The translations under genes were made by a program, and so were the position numbers. The notes beneath the pieces are model-generated. The model had not been told where the DNA came from. It saw only the letters and a list, made by a program, of their open reading frames with translations, and did no database searches. Source: Elusimicrobiota bacterium (GTDB taxonomy: Bacteria; Elusimicrobiota; Elusimicrobia; Elusimicrobiales; UBA9959). From it: a stretch of 61,651 nt of DNA. How positions within the stretch are numbered: the first letter of the stretch is position 1; each line of letters opens with the position of its first letter. Of this stretch, positions 9,199 through 19,206 are shown in pieces. The stretch covers positions 1 to 61,651 of the forward strand of contig JAAYVG010000046.1 in NCBI GenBank assembly GCA_012517285.1, given 5' to 3'.

Positions 9199-9867
9199 AT
9201 GAAAAGATTCAGTAGATTATGTCTTGTAGTTATGTTATCGCTTCCAATGAAGGCTTATTGTGGTTTGATGGATAGCGATCTTGTTGCGGAGTTTAAAAAC
9301 AATATTGAGCTTCAGGTAATACCTGATGTCGTAGCTCCTGTGAGGGATGATGGTGGATTTATAACGCTCAGATCAGATTATTTTCCAATAGACAAAAAAG
9401 CTGTTTATGTTTATGAATACACATCCACTGAGTTTGATGGAGTAAAAACTGTAAAGATTGAATTATTAAACTATTCTCAAAAGGATAATTTATCTAAGTT
9501 TAAAAAAACAGTGATCTATAATAATGACTCATCTGATGAAGTTTATGAAGTCTATATCACTGCTGATGGCGTTTATTCTACGAATGGACCGCTTAGCGAT
9601 CGAAGGATGGAGTTTCCAATACCAACTGTTGTTGGTGCTGTATGGAACAGGGACAGAAGTTCTAACACTGTTTCATCATTAACTGCAAGGATCAAACTTC
9701 CAGCAGGAAGTTTTTCAAACTGTCTTAAAATTACAACTAAAATTGCTGATGGTGATGCTGGCATATCAAAGAGATACTATGCTCCTCAAATAGGTCTTGT
9801 TTATGAACAGATTATGGCTGAGGACTCAGAGCATACATTAAAACTTGTTTCATATCAAATTGAGTAA
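9199..9867 (+). CDS. Secreted protein of unknown function
   Basis: 222 residues. The ATG at 9199 is preceded by GGAGG at 9185-9189; the upstream TTG at 9181 is rejected because it overlaps that site. A signal peptide (residues 1-22, ending near KAYCG) is followed by a beta-rich domain. Near the end is the segment YYAPQIGLVYEQ, which resembles a motif I have seen in periplasmic DUF3108-like or TapB-like beta proteins. No catalytic residues are recognised. It lies 80 bases before the division operon but has its own ribosome site. Confidence 0.65.
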   Translation: MKRFSRLCLVVMLSLPMKAYCGLMDSDLVAEFKNNIELQVIPDVVAPVRDDGGFITLRSDYFPIDKKAVYVYEYTSTEFDGVKTVKIELLNYSQKDNLSKFKKTVIYNNDSSDEVYEVYITADGVYSTNGPLSDRRMEFPIPTVVGAVWNRDRSSNTVSSLTARIKLPAGSFSNCLKITTKIADGDAGISKRYYAPQIGLVYEQIMAEDSEHTLKLVSYQIE

Positions 9868-9933
9868 TTGAAACAACTTTCTGCTTTTTATTATAAAGTT
9901 ATATTTGTAAATCAATGTTTTAAAACAATAATG

Positions 9934-9939
9934 TATAAT
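9934..9939 (+). promoter_or_regulatory. TATAAT box close to the ftsQ-like start
   Basis: TATAAT lies eight bases before the ATG at 9948. No good -35 box is seen. It may drive a leaderless or near-leaderless transcript of the division operon. Evidence is weaker than for mutS or the ArsR gene. Confidence 0.4.
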
Positions 9940-9947
9940 TTTATTTA

Positions 9948-10742
9948 ATGGCAAAAAAATATTCAATTAAAAGATATAAACCTAAAAAAAGAAAAAGAAA
10001 ACTTGCTGTAACCAAAACAGCAAATAACAGAAGCCTCCTTCTCTTTTTATCTTTTCTGTTTTTCTGTTTTTTTTCTATTTATCTTGTTAACAATCTTTCA
10101 AGTTTTAAGCTTAAGAAAAATATTATTTTTTCAAATGTGATACAGAATGTGGATGCTGACTTGAATGATGAGTTAATAAATAGTGATATCAAATCATATC
10201 TTACCAATTATAAGACATCTGTTTATGATAAAACGCTCGGCGATAAGATTTTATCATATATCAATCTAAAATATCCTTTTATGAAAAATTCAGATATAAG
10301 TTTTAATCCTGTAACAGGCAGCATTAAGGTTGAGGCAGAGCCTATAAAATCTATAGCATATATGGAAAAAAATACAGTCAGGTCTTATCTGCTTGAAGAC
10401 GGTAGTGTCGCCAGCTCCTCCTATAACCCTGATGATAATATTGTAAGAGTAGAATGTAATGATGAATGTCGCTTTGACAGTCAGAGGATAGATTTTATAA
10501 AAAAAATTAATAGTTATAAGAATGACTTTCAAAATATGTACATCAGCTTTGATAAGAATATTGCCTATATTAATTCTGATGATGTTTCAATTGTATGGGG
10601 TGATAACGAATTGTTTGATGAGAAGATAAAAAAGGTAAAATATATAATAAATGATGTTAAGTCAAAGATGAATGTTCCTTTTAAAATAGATTTAAGGTAC
10701 TTTAATCACGGAAAGGCTATTGTTGCCCCCAAAGGTTCTTAA
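9948..10742 (+). CDS. ftsQ: FtsQ/DivIB-like cell division protein
   Basis: 264 residues with a basic cytoplasmic tail (residues 1-26, rich in Lys/Arg), one membrane span (about 28-47) and a periplasmic domain. This is the layout of FtsQ, which bridges early and late divisome proteins. Sequence similarity is weak, as usual for FtsQ, so the call rests on topology and on its place directly before ftsA-ftsZ. A POTRA-like segment would be about residues 55-130. It may be the first gene of a long operon running to murC. Confidence 0.65.
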   Translation: MAKKYSIKRYKPKKRKRKLAVTKTANNRSLLLFLSFLFFCFFSIYLVNNLSSFKLKKNIIFSNVIQNVDADLNDELINSDIKSYLTNYKTSVYDKTLGDKILSYINLKYPFMKNSDISFNPVTGSIKVEAEPIKSIAYMEKNTVRSYLLEDGSVASSSYNPDDNIVRVECNDECRFDSQRIDFIKKINSYKNDFQNMYISFDKNIAYINSDDVSIVWGDNELFDEKIKKVKYIINDVKSKMNVPFKIDLRYFNHGKAIVAPKGS

Positions 10743-10835
10743 ATTTTGTAAAATAGTAGTAGTAAATATTGATCTGTTCGTTTTCTGATTTTATTAATGT
10801 TTTTATGAGGCATATCTTTTTGCTCTGGAGAAAAT

Positions 10836-12086
10836 ATGGATAAGGATGATATCATATGTTCGCTTGATATAGGAAGTGATAGTCTTGTGTGCGCTGTGGG
10901 TAAATTTACACCTGATGACAAAATAGAGCTGTTATATGCTGCTTCAAAAAAATGCAAGAAGGGAATAAAGGGTGGAGTGGTCATAAACATTGCCTCACTT
11001 TCAAATACCTTGAGGGAGCTCATGGATGAGGTTGAGTCTGAGGCTGGTATCAGGATAACTGAGGTATATGCGGCTGTAAGGGGTTCTCATTTAGAGTCGC
11101 TCAACAATCAGGGAATATACAATATAACAAGGAGTGACAGAGAGATCATAACAGAAGATGTCTATAGTGTTATAGAGAACGCTAAGACCATACACTTGAG
11201 GAATGAGAGAGAAATAATCCATGTGATTCCACAAAACTTTTCTGTGGATGGCGAAAAGGGTTTTGAAAATCCTGTTGGTATGGAGGGAAATACCCTTGAA
11301 ACAAGTGTTCATATAATTACAGGCAATATTTCACATCTCAATAATATTTCAAAGGCTATTGCTAACTCTGGCTTTAACATCAGCGAACATGTGTATCATA
11401 TCTATCCTTTGAGTGAGGTCGTTTTAAGTGAGGAAGAGAAAAAATTAGGTTGTGCGGTCATAGATATAGGTGACCAGATAACATCCATTGCAGTTTATTC
11501 TGATGGAAAGATAAGGTTTTCAAAGGATATCCCTCTCGGAAGCTATTTTATAACGCATGATATTGCACTTCTTGCCCATGTACCATTTGATGTTGCTGAT
11601 AGTTTAAAAGAGAACTACGGTTATGCTATTAGCTCTATGCTTGATAATGACTCTGAGATAGAAGTCCTTTCTATGGATAAAACTTCAAAGAAGAAGATAA
11701 ATCAGTCAACGCTGATTGATTATATAAAACCGAGGGTTGAAGAGCTGCTTGTTGAGATAAAGGAGATAATAGATAAAAATAAGGTGAGTATGCCAGAGCT
11801 TGAAAATATAAATGCTATAATTTTGACTGGTGGTGGCTCAATGCTTAAAGGTATGGATAAGGCATTTGAGAAGGTGTTTAATATAAGCGATGTAAGGTAT
11901 GGTAGAGTCAGTGATGAGTATGTCGTTATAAAGGATAAAAAGTATCTGAATCAAAAATACACGACAGCAATAAGTCTTTTGTGTTATCCTATTTTTATAA
12001 AACCTCAAATAGAACAGTTTTCAAACAATGTTGGGTCAAATGGTTTTATTCAGTTTTTGAAGTGGGTTAAAAATATTTTTTCATAA
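10836..12086 (+). CDS. ftsA: Cell division protein FtsA
   Basis: 416 residues, an actin-fold ATPase that anchors FtsZ to the membrane. The N-terminal phosphate loop is DIGSDSLVCAVG (about residues 8-19). SHLESLNNQGIYNITRSDR covers the 1C region, and the second ATP motif is VIDIGDQITS (about 209-218), with a GGGSMLKG adenosine loop later. The C-terminal segment FIQFLKWVKNIF is a typical amphipathic membrane-targeting helix. A GGAG site lies upstream of the ATG. Spacing to ftsZ is 10 bases. Confidence 0.95.
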   Translation: MDKDDIICSLDIGSDSLVCAVGKFTPDDKIELLYAASKKCKKGIKGGVVINIASLSNTLRELMDEVESEAGIRITEVYAAVRGSHLESLNNQGIYNITRSDREIITEDVYSVIENAKTIHLRNEREIIHVIPQNFSVDGEKGFENPVGMEGNTLETSVHIITGNISHLNNISKAIANSGFNISEHVYHIYPLSEVVLSEEEKKLGCAVIDIGDQITSIAVYSDGKIRFSKDIPLGSYFITHDIALLAHVPFDVADSLKENYGYAISSMLDNDSEIEVLSMDKTSKKKINQSTLIDYIKPRVEELLVEIKEIIDKNKVSMPELENINAIILTGGGSMLKGMDKAFEKVFNISDVRYGRVSDEYVVIKDKKYLNQKYTTAISLLCYPIFIKPQIEQFSNNVGSNGFIQFLKWVKNIFS

Positions 12087-12096
12087 AGAGATATTT

Positions 12097-13191
12097 ATGG
12101 ATAATTTTAATGTAAAAGAAGCAACTATAAAGATAATAGGTGTTGGTGGAGCAGGTGGTAATACCATAGATAACATCTATGCACATACATTTAAGAATGT
12201 GGATCTGATAGTTGCCAATACCGATGTCCAAGCTTTAAAACGAAATCATGCCCCGATAAAGATTTCGCTCGGTGAAAATCTTACAAGAGGCTTAGGAGCA
12301 GGTGGAGACCCTGAAAAAGGTATGCGAGCTGCTAAAGAATCATTGCCAGATATAGAGGATTGCCTTAGAGGGGCGGATCTTATCATAATAACAGGTGGCA
12401 TGGGTGGTGGAACTGGTACGGGTGGAATTCCTGTAATTGCAGAGGCTGCAAAAAAACTTAATAGTCTTGTCATGGCAGTGGTGACAAAACCCTTTAAGGG
12501 AGAGGGGAATTTTAAAGTTGAACTTGCAGAAAAAAGCATAGAGGAGCTAAAGCCTAATGTTGATGCGATGATCATAATTCCAAATGATAGACTTTTAACC
12601 CTTTCATCAGATATAACAAGCAAGGATGCATTCAAACAGGCTGATAATGTCCTGATTGAAACTTTAACAGGCATCACCGACATAATAACGACAGCATCAA
12701 CGATAAATGTTGATTTTGCTGATATAGAAAGTATATTGCGAAAATCAGGAACAGCACTCGTTGGAATAGGAAATGGGAGTGGTGTTAACAGGCATATGGA
12801 AGCGATAAAGAAGGCTCTTAACTTTCCGCTTATAGAAAATGCTGATATACACAATGCAAAGGGGCTTATATCATTTTTTAAGTGCAACGATAATTTTAAG
12901 GCAAAAGAACTTCAGGAAGTGATGGATTTTTTGAATAAAAAGGTTTCAAATCCGAGTGTGAAGATAAAATTTGGTGTATGCCTTGATAACTCCTTGCCTG
13001 AAAGCGATATATCTATAACACTCATAGCCTCTGGCTTTGGTTATGAAAACAATGGCCTTGATGTATCAAGAAAACATCTTTTAAAGATGGATGTTGAGCC
13101 TTGCATAGAAAACACTGAGGTGGAACAGACTGATAAGATGAACATAAATAAGCCAGCATATCTCAGAAGGAAGACATCAATACTGGATTGA
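12097..13191 (+). CDS. ftsZ: Cell division GTPase FtsZ
   Basis: 364 residues that form the Z-ring. GTP-binding features are GVGGAGGN (residues 15-22), NTD (41-43) and the tubulin signature GGGTGTG (103-109). The T7 catalytic loop is N204-V-D206-F-A-D209. The short linker ends in KPAYLRRK, a recognisable C-terminal peptide for FtsA binding. The stop overlaps the region just before pilT. Confidence 0.98.
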   Translation: MDNFNVKEATIKIIGVGGAGGNTIDNIYAHTFKNVDLIVANTDVQALKRNHAPIKISLGENLTRGLGAGGDPEKGMRAAKESLPDIEDCLRGADLIIITGGMGGGTGTGGIPVIAEAAKKLNSLVMAVVTKPFKGEGNFKVELAEKSIEELKPNVDAMIIIPNDRLLTLSSDITSKDAFKQADNVLIETLTGITDIITTASTINVDFADIESILRKSGTALVGIGNGSGVNRHMEAIKKALNFPLIENADIHNAKGLISFFKCNDNFKAKELQEVMDFLNKKVSNPSVKIKFGVCLDNSLPESDISITLIASGFGYENNGLDVSRKHLLKMDVEPCIENTEVEQTDKMNINKPAYLRRKTSILD

Positions 13192-13193
13192 TT

Positions 13194-14288
13194 ATGGTAA
13201 ATTTAAATGTATTATTAAAGATAATGGTTCAAAACAACGCAAGTGACCTTCATATAAAAAGTGATTCTCCTGTTCATTTAAGAATCAATGGCAGACTTGT
13301 CCCGGTAAAGGATTCAGTCTTTACTGCTGAACAGATTGAAGAGCTTGTAAAACCATTTATGGCAGGAAGAATCAAGCAGATATTTGATGAAAACCATGAG
13401 GTTGACTTTTCTTACGAGATTGAAAATCTGGGCAGGTTTAGATTTAACTATTTTCTTCAGAAGTTAAAACCATCTATTGCAATAAGGCATATACCATTTA
13501 AAATACCATCCTTTGAGGAGTTAAAACTTCCTGTTCAGCCTCTTAAAAAGCTTGCTTCAAATGACAGAGGGCTTATTCTCGTTACTGGAGTAACCGGGTC
13601 TGGTAAGTCTTCAACGCTTGCTGCTATGGTTGAATACATAAATCAGAATTCTGACTCACATATTATAACAATAGAAGACCCTGTAGAATTTTCATTCAGT
13701 GATAAGAAAAGCATAATAAGTCAGAGAGAGATCGGGAGCGATACCAATAGCTTTGTTGATGCTTTAAGGGTTGCATTAAGGCAGGACCCTGATGTGATAA
13801 TGGTTGGAGAGATGAGGGATCTTGAAACGACAAAAGCTGCGATAACTGCTGCTGAGACAGGTCATCTTGTTCTTTCAACGATGCATACGATGAATGCTGT
13901 ACAGACAGTTTCAAGGATAATAGATCTCTACCCACCACATCAGCAGACTCAGGTTCGTCTTCAGCTTTCAGAGACCTTGAAAGGAATAGTATCGCAGAGG
14001 TTGCTTGCCTCATCTAAGGGTGGAAGAATAGTTGCGATAGAGATAATGATAAACACACCACACATAAAAAAGCTTATAGCTGATAATAATCTTGATGCTA
14101 TAGCACAGGCTATATCCAAGGGTGGTTATTATGGTATGCAAACTTTCAATCAATCACTTGTTAATATATATAAATCAAATTTAGCATCGCTTGATGATGT
14201 TCTTGCCTCTGCATCAAATCCTGATGATGTTCTGCTTGCTATAAAGGGCATAGAACAGGAAACTAAGCATGAAGGAATTGAACCATAG
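13194..14288 (+). CDS. pilT: PilT-type twitching/retraction ATPase
   Basis: 364 residues, a hexameric ATPase of the GspE/PilT family that powers type IV pilus retraction. It has Walker A GVTGSGKSS (about residues 132-140), the Asp box IITIEDPVEF, Walker B with DPDVIMVGEMRD, and the His box TMHT. The start chosen is the ATG at 13194, two bases after the ftsZ stop; a TTG two codons earlier would overlap that stop. No pilin or PilB genes lie in the window. Joining pilT to ftsZ is an unusual arrangement. Confidence 0.92.
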   Translation: MVNLNVLLKIMVQNNASDLHIKSDSPVHLRINGRLVPVKDSVFTAEQIEELVKPFMAGRIKQIFDENHEVDFSYEIENLGRFRFNYFLQKLKPSIAIRHIPFKIPSFEELKLPVQPLKKLASNDRGLILVTGVTGSGKSSTLAAMVEYINQNSDSHIITIEDPVEFSFSDKKSIISQREIGSDTNSFVDALRVALRQDPDVIMVGEMRDLETTKAAITAAETGHLVLSTMHTMNAVQTVSRIIDLYPPHQQTQVRLQLSETLKGIVSQRLLASSKGGRIVAIEIMINTPHIKKLIADNNLDAIAQAISKGGYYGMQTFNQSLVNIYKSNLASLDDVLASASNPDDVLLAIKGIEQETKHEGIEP

Positions 14289-14346
14289 TAAAATGATCTG
14301 TTTGTATCAGATCTTTCTATAAATTTTTTTGATAACTGGAGGCTTT

Positions 14347-15042
14347 ATGTTTGCTGAGGGATATATAGGCATAGCAGGAATAATAGGTGTTGGCAAATCC
14401 ACATTAACAGTTGAGCTTGCAAAGGCGTTAAATTTTGAACCAGTTCTTGAAGAGGTAAGTGGCAATCCTTATCTATCTAAGTTTTATGAGGATATGAAGG
14501 GATATGGAACCATGATGCAGATATGGCTCTTGAACCATAGATTCCGTCAGCACAGAGAATTTGTTGCAAGGATAAGTCTCGGTAAGATAAATGGAGTTGT
14601 TCAGGACAGAACAATATGGGAGGATACTATATTTGCAAGGATGCTGAACCAGCATCCTGAAAAGGTTATAAGCGATCTGGATTACAACACATATCTTGAC
14701 CTGTTTGATAATATGGTGCTTCGCGAGCTTGTTTTTCCCCAGCTTCTTATATTTCTTGATTGCAGCGTTGAAACAGCTATGAAGAGAATCAAGATGCGAG
14801 GCAGAGAAATGGAGAAGACCATAACACTTGATTACCTTAAAAGTCTTCAGGATAACTATTATCAGTTTGTAGAAGAGATGGAGACTGCAGGTGTGAGAAT
14901 TTTAAGGATAGACTGGGAGACTTTCAAGCCAACAAAAGAGGTTGTGAGGCTTGTTAACGAGTATTCGCTTAAACCATCAAGCTTTACAAAATGGGTTAGA
15001 CCACTAAGAAAATCCCCAGAGGAAAAGGTTGTCAAGGTTTGA
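14347..15042 (+). CDS. Deoxynucleoside kinase (dGK/dCK family)
   Basis: 231 residues. The family phosphorylates deoxynucleosides for salvage into dNTPs. It shows a P-loop G11-IIGVGKS-T19, the EEVSGNPYLSKFYED substrate segment with its Glu, the DRTIWED (DRS/T-type) motif, and the lid Arg cluster RIKMRGREME. The start at 14347 is set by GGAGG at 14338-14342; an upstream TTG reading is rejected. It sits one base before cmk, so two nucleotide kinases are co-transcribed. Which deoxynucleoside it prefers cannot be told. Confidence 0.88.
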   Translation: MFAEGYIGIAGIIGVGKSTLTVELAKALNFEPVLEEVSGNPYLSKFYEDMKGYGTMMQIWLLNHRFRQHREFVARISLGKINGVVQDRTIWEDTIFARMLNQHPEKVISDLDYNTYLDLFDNMVLRELVFPQLLIFLDCSVETAMKRIKMRGREMEKTITLDYLKSLQDNYYQFVEEMETAGVRILRIDWETFKPTKEVVRLVNEYSLKPSSFTKWVRPLRKSPEEKVVKV

Positions 15043-15043
15043 T

Positions 15044-15736
15044 ATGAGAAAAAATGGAATAATAATAGCCATAGATGGCCCTGCTGGTGTTGGAAAATCA
15101 AGCGTTGGAAGGGATGTTGCCTCAGAGATAGGATATAAGTTTATAAGCAGTGGTAAGATGTATAGAGCTGTGGCATGGCTTTGTGTTAAGAATAAGATAA
15201 ATCTGAATGATGAGGATTCTGTGCTTCTTGTCGCTCAGAAAAATCCAATCACATTTTTAAACAGTGGTGATGTGGAACCTGTCCTTATGGTAGGAGGTAC
15301 AAAGCTTCAAGAAGAGCTATATGATGAGAATATAGCTGCAGCAACGAGCTATGTATCAAGGCTTAGAAAGCTAAGGAATTTTCTTGTTGAGGAACAGAGG
15401 AGAATAGGCAGTGATGGTGGAATGATAATGGAGGGAAGGGATATAACAACAAATGTTTTTCCCGATGCTGAACTTAAAATATATTTAGATGCATCGCCTG
15501 AGGCAAGGGCAGAGAGAAGGGTTGCCCAGCTTAAGGGAAAGGGACTTGAAGCAAACTATGATGAGATTCTTGGTATGATAAAAAAAAGGGATGAGCAGGA
15601 CAGCAGAAGGGAGTTTAATCCGCTTAAAAGATCTGATGATAGTATATATCTGGATTCAACATCATTATCAAAGGAAGAGGTAGCAAATAAAATCATAGAA
15701 CTTTATAAGGCTACTGTTAAAAATCTCAAAAAATGA
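15044..15736 (+). CDS. cmk: Cytidylate kinase
   Basis: 230 residues, phosphorylates CMP and dCMP. The P-loop is G12-PAGVGKS-S20, followed by the substrate segment SSGKMYRA. It then has GRDITTNVFPDAELKIYLDAS and the RDEQDS(R) lid typical of CMP kinases. The start at 15044 follows the previous stop by one base; an earlier TTG would overlap it. It overlaps plsC by 4 bases. A cmk-plsC-rpsA order is found in many anaerobic bacteria. Confidence 0.96.
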   Translation: MRKNGIIIAIDGPAGVGKSSVGRDVASEIGYKFISSGKMYRAVAWLCVKNKINLNDEDSVLLVAQKNPITFLNSGDVEPVLMVGGTKLQEELYDENIAAATSYVSRLRKLRNFLVEEQRRIGSDGGMIMEGRDITTNVFPDAELKIYLDASPEARAERRVAQLKGKGLEANYDEILGMIKKRDEQDSRREFNPLKRSDDSIYLDSTSLSKEEVANKIIELYKATVKNLKK

Positions 15737-16317
15737 AAGACTTCTCTTGTTTTATAGTTCGTGTATTCTTAAGATTATTTTACACAGTTAAAATAATTGG
15801 TTTTGAGAATTTACCTCAAAAGGGACGGATAATCGTAGCATCAAATCATATATCCAATATAGATCCTCCTGCTATACTTTCATTCATAAACAAGCTTAGA
15901 AATGATACAACAGCTCTTGCTAAAAAAGAGCTCTTTGACAAACCATTTTTAGGATGGTTCCTTAGAAAGATGGATATGATAGATGTTGATAGAGAAAATG
16001 CTGATATATCTGCAATAAAAAGATCTGTGAGGGCACTTCAGGCTGATAGATGCCTTCTCATATTCCCTGAGGGCACGAGGGCTAAGGATGGTGAAAAGCT
16101 TCAGCCAAAGACAGGAATATCGTATCTTGCAAAGAAAACAAAGTCTAAAATTTTGCCTGTTAGAATTTTTAATGACAAAAACGGGTTAAAATTAGGTAAA
16201 ATAATAATAGTATTCGATAAACCTGTCGATACAGATATGTATAACTTGAATGATAAAAAAGTCTTTAATGAATTCCCAGAGATCATAATGAATAAAATAT
16301 TTTCAATTAAAATATAG
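15733..16317 (+). CDS. plsC: 1-acylglycerol-3-phosphate acyltransferase (PlsC family)
   Basis: 194 residues, a short membrane-associated acyltransferase that makes phosphatidic acid. The catalytic HX4D motif is H39-ISNI-D44 and the glycerol-phosphate motif is FPEGTR (111-116). An N-terminal hydrophobic segment anchors it. It is coupled to cmk by a 4-base overlap and followed by rpsA after 13 bases with its own AAGGAG site. Confidence 0.93.
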   Translation: MKDFSCFIVRVFLRLFYTVKIIGFENLPQKGRIIVASNHISNIDPPAILSFINKLRNDTTALAKKELFDKPFLGWFLRKMDMIDVDRENADISAIKRSVRALQADRCLLIFPEGTRAKDGEKLQPKTGISYLAKKTKSKILPVRIFNDKNGLKLGKIIIVFDKPVDTDMYNLNDKKVFNEFPEIIMNKIFSIKI

Positions 16318-16330
16318 TTAAGGAGTACTT

Positions 16331-17596
16331 ATGGAAACAAACGAAACAGAAAAAAAACAAGAGATAGAAAACAACCAGGATACGGAGATTAATGACGATT
16401 TGAACGCTATTCCACAACCTGAGGAACTTTTAGATAATAGTGATGATAATGTTATTCCTCAGAATGATACTGCCCAAGATGAAAATGATATAAGCATGGA
16501 TGAGCTTTTAAAGATTGAAGAGGGAATATCTGAAAAGCTCTCCAGCGGAGAGCTTGTGTATGTTAAGGTGGTTGATGTTAGAAGTGATTATATCTATGTT
16601 GATATAGGCCAGAAGAATGAGGGACTGATTCCTGTCAAAGATTTTGAGGGCTTTAAGCTTCCAAACATCGGAACAAAGATAGTTGCTGTTCTTGATAGAA
16701 TGGGCAACAGCGAAAGGAATACAATCCTTTCATACAGAAAGGCCAAAGAAAATATTACTATGAAATGGCTCTCCAAGGTCTTCAATGCTCATGAGAGAAT
16801 AAAGGGAAGAATAGTCAAGCAGGTTAAGGGAGGTTATATTGTGAGCATAAATGGTCTTGAGGCTTTTATGCCACTTTCCCTTTCAGAGTTAGGTGGAGCA
16901 CCGAGGCATTATCTTCCAGTTAATGCAAAGGTTAAGTTTTATGTGATTGACTTTAATCCTGATAACAGAAAGATCATAATATCAAGAAGAGCGGTTTTAG
17001 AAGAGGATGAGAAGGTAAGAAGAGAGGAGATACTTTCTCAAACAAAGGAGAATGATTTTACGAGAGTTGTTGTCTCAAAGATTGTTGACAATGGGATATT
17101 TGTAAGATACCAAGGAATGGAAGGATTTGTCAGATTAGAGGATGTTGACTGGAAAAATCCTAAGGAAGAGATAACAAAGTATGCAAGGGGTCAGAGGATA
17201 AAGGTGAAGATAATATCAATAGATAAGGAAAAACAAAGGCTTTATTTTGGAATAAAACAGACCAAACCAAATCCTGTTGAACTTTTGAGAAGGAGATTTC
17301 CTGTGAGAAGTATGGTTAAGGGAAAGGTTGTGGAACTAAATGATAAAGGGGCTAAAATTCATATAGTTGATGATATATACGGTATTGTAAATGAAGAGGA
17401 TTACAGCTATGAAGGTGCCCCTCAAAAGGATGAGGTTATAGAAGCAACCGTTACAGGTGTTGAAGCCGAAACATATGAACTGAGGCTCTCCATAAAAAGA
17501 TACGAACAGTTTGAAAACAGAAAAAGAATAGAGCAGTATTCCAAACAGTCTCCGAGAATAACACTCGGTCAGCTGCTAAAGGATGAGAACAAATAG
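16331..17596 (+). CDS. rpsA: Ribosomal protein S1-like, four S1 domains
   Basis: 421 residues. An acidic N-terminal tail (1-70) is followed by four S1/OB RNA-binding domains at about 73-138, 154-222, 242-309 and 326-390. Canonical S1 of enteric bacteria has six, so this is the shorter form seen in Gram-positive and many deep-branching phyla. It would help 30S subunits bind mRNA. The upstream site AAGGAGTACTT fits the start well. Confidence 0.93.
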   Translation: METNETEKKQEIENNQDTEINDDLNAIPQPEELLDNSDDNVIPQNDTAQDENDISMDELLKIEEGISEKLSSGELVYVKVVDVRSDYIYVDIGQKNEGLIPVKDFEGFKLPNIGTKIVAVLDRMGNSERNTILSYRKAKENITMKWLSKVFNAHERIKGRIVKQVKGGYIVSINGLEAFMPLSLSELGGAPRHYLPVNAKVKFYVIDFNPDNRKIIISRRAVLEEDEKVRREEILSQTKENDFTRVVVSKIVDNGIFVRYQGMEGFVRLEDVDWKNPKEEITKYARGQRIKVKIISIDKEKQRLYFGIKQTKPNPVELLRRRFPVRSMVKGKVVELNDKGAKIHIVDDIYGIVNEEDYSYEGAPQKDEVIEATVTGVEAETYELRLSIKRYEQFENRKRIEQYSKQSPRITLGQLLKDENK

Positions 17597-17619
17597 TTCC
17601 TCTGTTTCAACAGAAAAAT

Positions 17620-19206
17620 GTGAAAAAAAAAGTTTTTTTATCCTTTCAAATATTATTGATATTATTTATATCTTCTGATGTCTATCTTTTCCCATCAACA
17701 ACTCAGAAAACAATATGGGACAGAATAATGGCAGAGCAGAGTGAGCTCAATATTTCAAGAGGAGTTCACTTTATGAATGCTGCTGATTATTCAAAGGCAT
17801 CAATAGAGTTCTTGATGGCAATAGAAAAAAATCCTTCTTCCATGGCTTATACAATGTATGGAGCATCGCTTTATTGGATGGGTGATAATGAGGGTGCAAT
17901 ATCAAACTATGATAAGGCGATATCAATGGATTCGAACAATGATATAGCATGGCAGCTTAAAGGAATATCACTTGCAAGGGATATGAAGCTTAAGGATTCG
18001 CTTGATTGTTTTAAGAAGGCTATGGAAATAAACCCTAATAGAGGTGATGTTTTGATGAACATTGGCTCTGTATATTTTTCATTGAACAATATAACTGATG
18101 CAATCTCTTATCTAAAAAAAGCGATAAAGGTTGATTCTTCAAATTCACTCTACTACTATCAATTAGGGCTTATATATTTTAGCACAGGTGATTATTACAA
18201 GGCTATAGAAAACTTTGATAGGGCATATTCACTTAAAAGTGATTATGAGGATGCAGCCTTATGGCTTGGAATATCATACGAAAAGGGTGGTGATATAAAG
18301 AAAGCTCAGAAGTTTTATAAAAAAGCAGTATCATTGAAGCCATATGATTTTTTTGCAAGATATAAATTAGCTCGGCTTGAAAAAGTACCAAAAAATTTAG
18401 AAAATATAATAGAACCATGTTTTGGTCTTACCCGTAATGATGAAAAAGGTGGAATACCACTTCAGATATCTTACTCAGTAAGTAAGTTTGATAGCTCTTC
18501 TGATTATGTAAATCCTGCAACAAAATCACTTTATGAAAATCTTATAAGAATAGATGAAAATCAAGATGCTACCGTCAGTGTTGATATAATAGAGATGAAG
18601 AATTTTACTCTGGAAAAAAATACAGGAACTGAACTTAAAAAAAATCTTCAATCAAGGTTCAATCCTCTCACGTACAATATTAAATCAAAAACATATTCTG
18701 TTTCTGCGAGTAGCCTTGAAGAGAAAAAAAAGCAGATAAAAAAGATTACTGATGACATAAATTCACTGCTTAAAAATGATGCTGATTATAGAATTAATTT
18801 TAATATCCAGACACATAATAAAGCTGAGGCAAATGAGCAACAGAAAAATGATTTAACATACATACCGAGAAATGTCGGTAATGATATGGGGCTTTGGATA
18901 ATAGGAAATCCATGGATAGCTGTCATAGAGGAGGACATTGAAAATTCAAAGAATTTTAAAACTTCTACGGAAAGGATAACTGCTGCACTTGGGATGTTGC
19001 TGATAGGAGATATAAGTGGTTCGGAAAATCTCTTTATGGAAAGCGAGTCTGATTTCGAAGTGATTTCATATTTAGGACGTGGTGTCATAAGCTTTTTAAA
19101 TGGTGATAGAGAGACTGCTATAAAGTACTTTGATATGGCTCTTAAAAAAGATCCATCTAATAAAATCGCTAAAAAAAATATAACGTGGTTGAATGAGAAC
19201 AAATGA
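17620..19206 (+). CDS. Exported TPR-repeat protein
   Basis: 528 residues with a GTG start. It has a signal peptide or anchor (residues 4-26), then about five to six TPR units between roughly 50 and 255 (repeated A..Y..GLIYFSTGDYYKA patterns). A middle region without recognised motifs spans about 270-430, and one or two further TPR-like units lie at the end (about 475-525). Such proteins are periplasmic or envelope scaffolds. It overlaps murC by 4 bases and lies in the division operon, which suggests an envelope role, but no function can be named. Confidence 0.8.
   Translation: MKKKVFLSFQILLILFISSDVYLFPSTTQKTIWDRIMAEQSELNISRGVHFMNAADYSKASIEFLMAIEKNPSSMAYTMYGASLYWMGDNEGAISNYDKAISMDSNNDIAWQLKGISLARDMKLKDSLDCFKKAMEINPNRGDVLMNIGSVYFSLNNITDAISYLKKAIKVDSSNSLYYYQLGLIYFSTGDYYKAIENFDRAYSLKSDYEDAALWLGISYEKGGDIKKAQKFYKKAVSLKPYDFFARYKLARLEKVPKNLENIIEPCFGLTRNDEKGGIPLQISYSVSKFDSSSDYVNPATKSLYENLIRIDENQDATVSVDIIEMKNFTLEKNTGTELKKNLQSRFNPLTYNIKSKTYSVSASSLEEKKKQIKKITDDINSLLKNDADYRINFNIQTHNKAEANEQQKNDLTYIPRNVGNDMGLWIIGNPWIAVIEEDIENSKNFKTSTERITAALGMLLIGDISGSENLFMESESDFEVISYLGRGVISFLNGDRETAIKYFDMALKKDPSNKIAKKNITWLNENK

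Noticed and set aside
12246-12887. 213-codon minus-strand frame opposite ftsZ
   Set aside because: Pure antisense of the conserved FtsZ frame; no family and no ribosome site.
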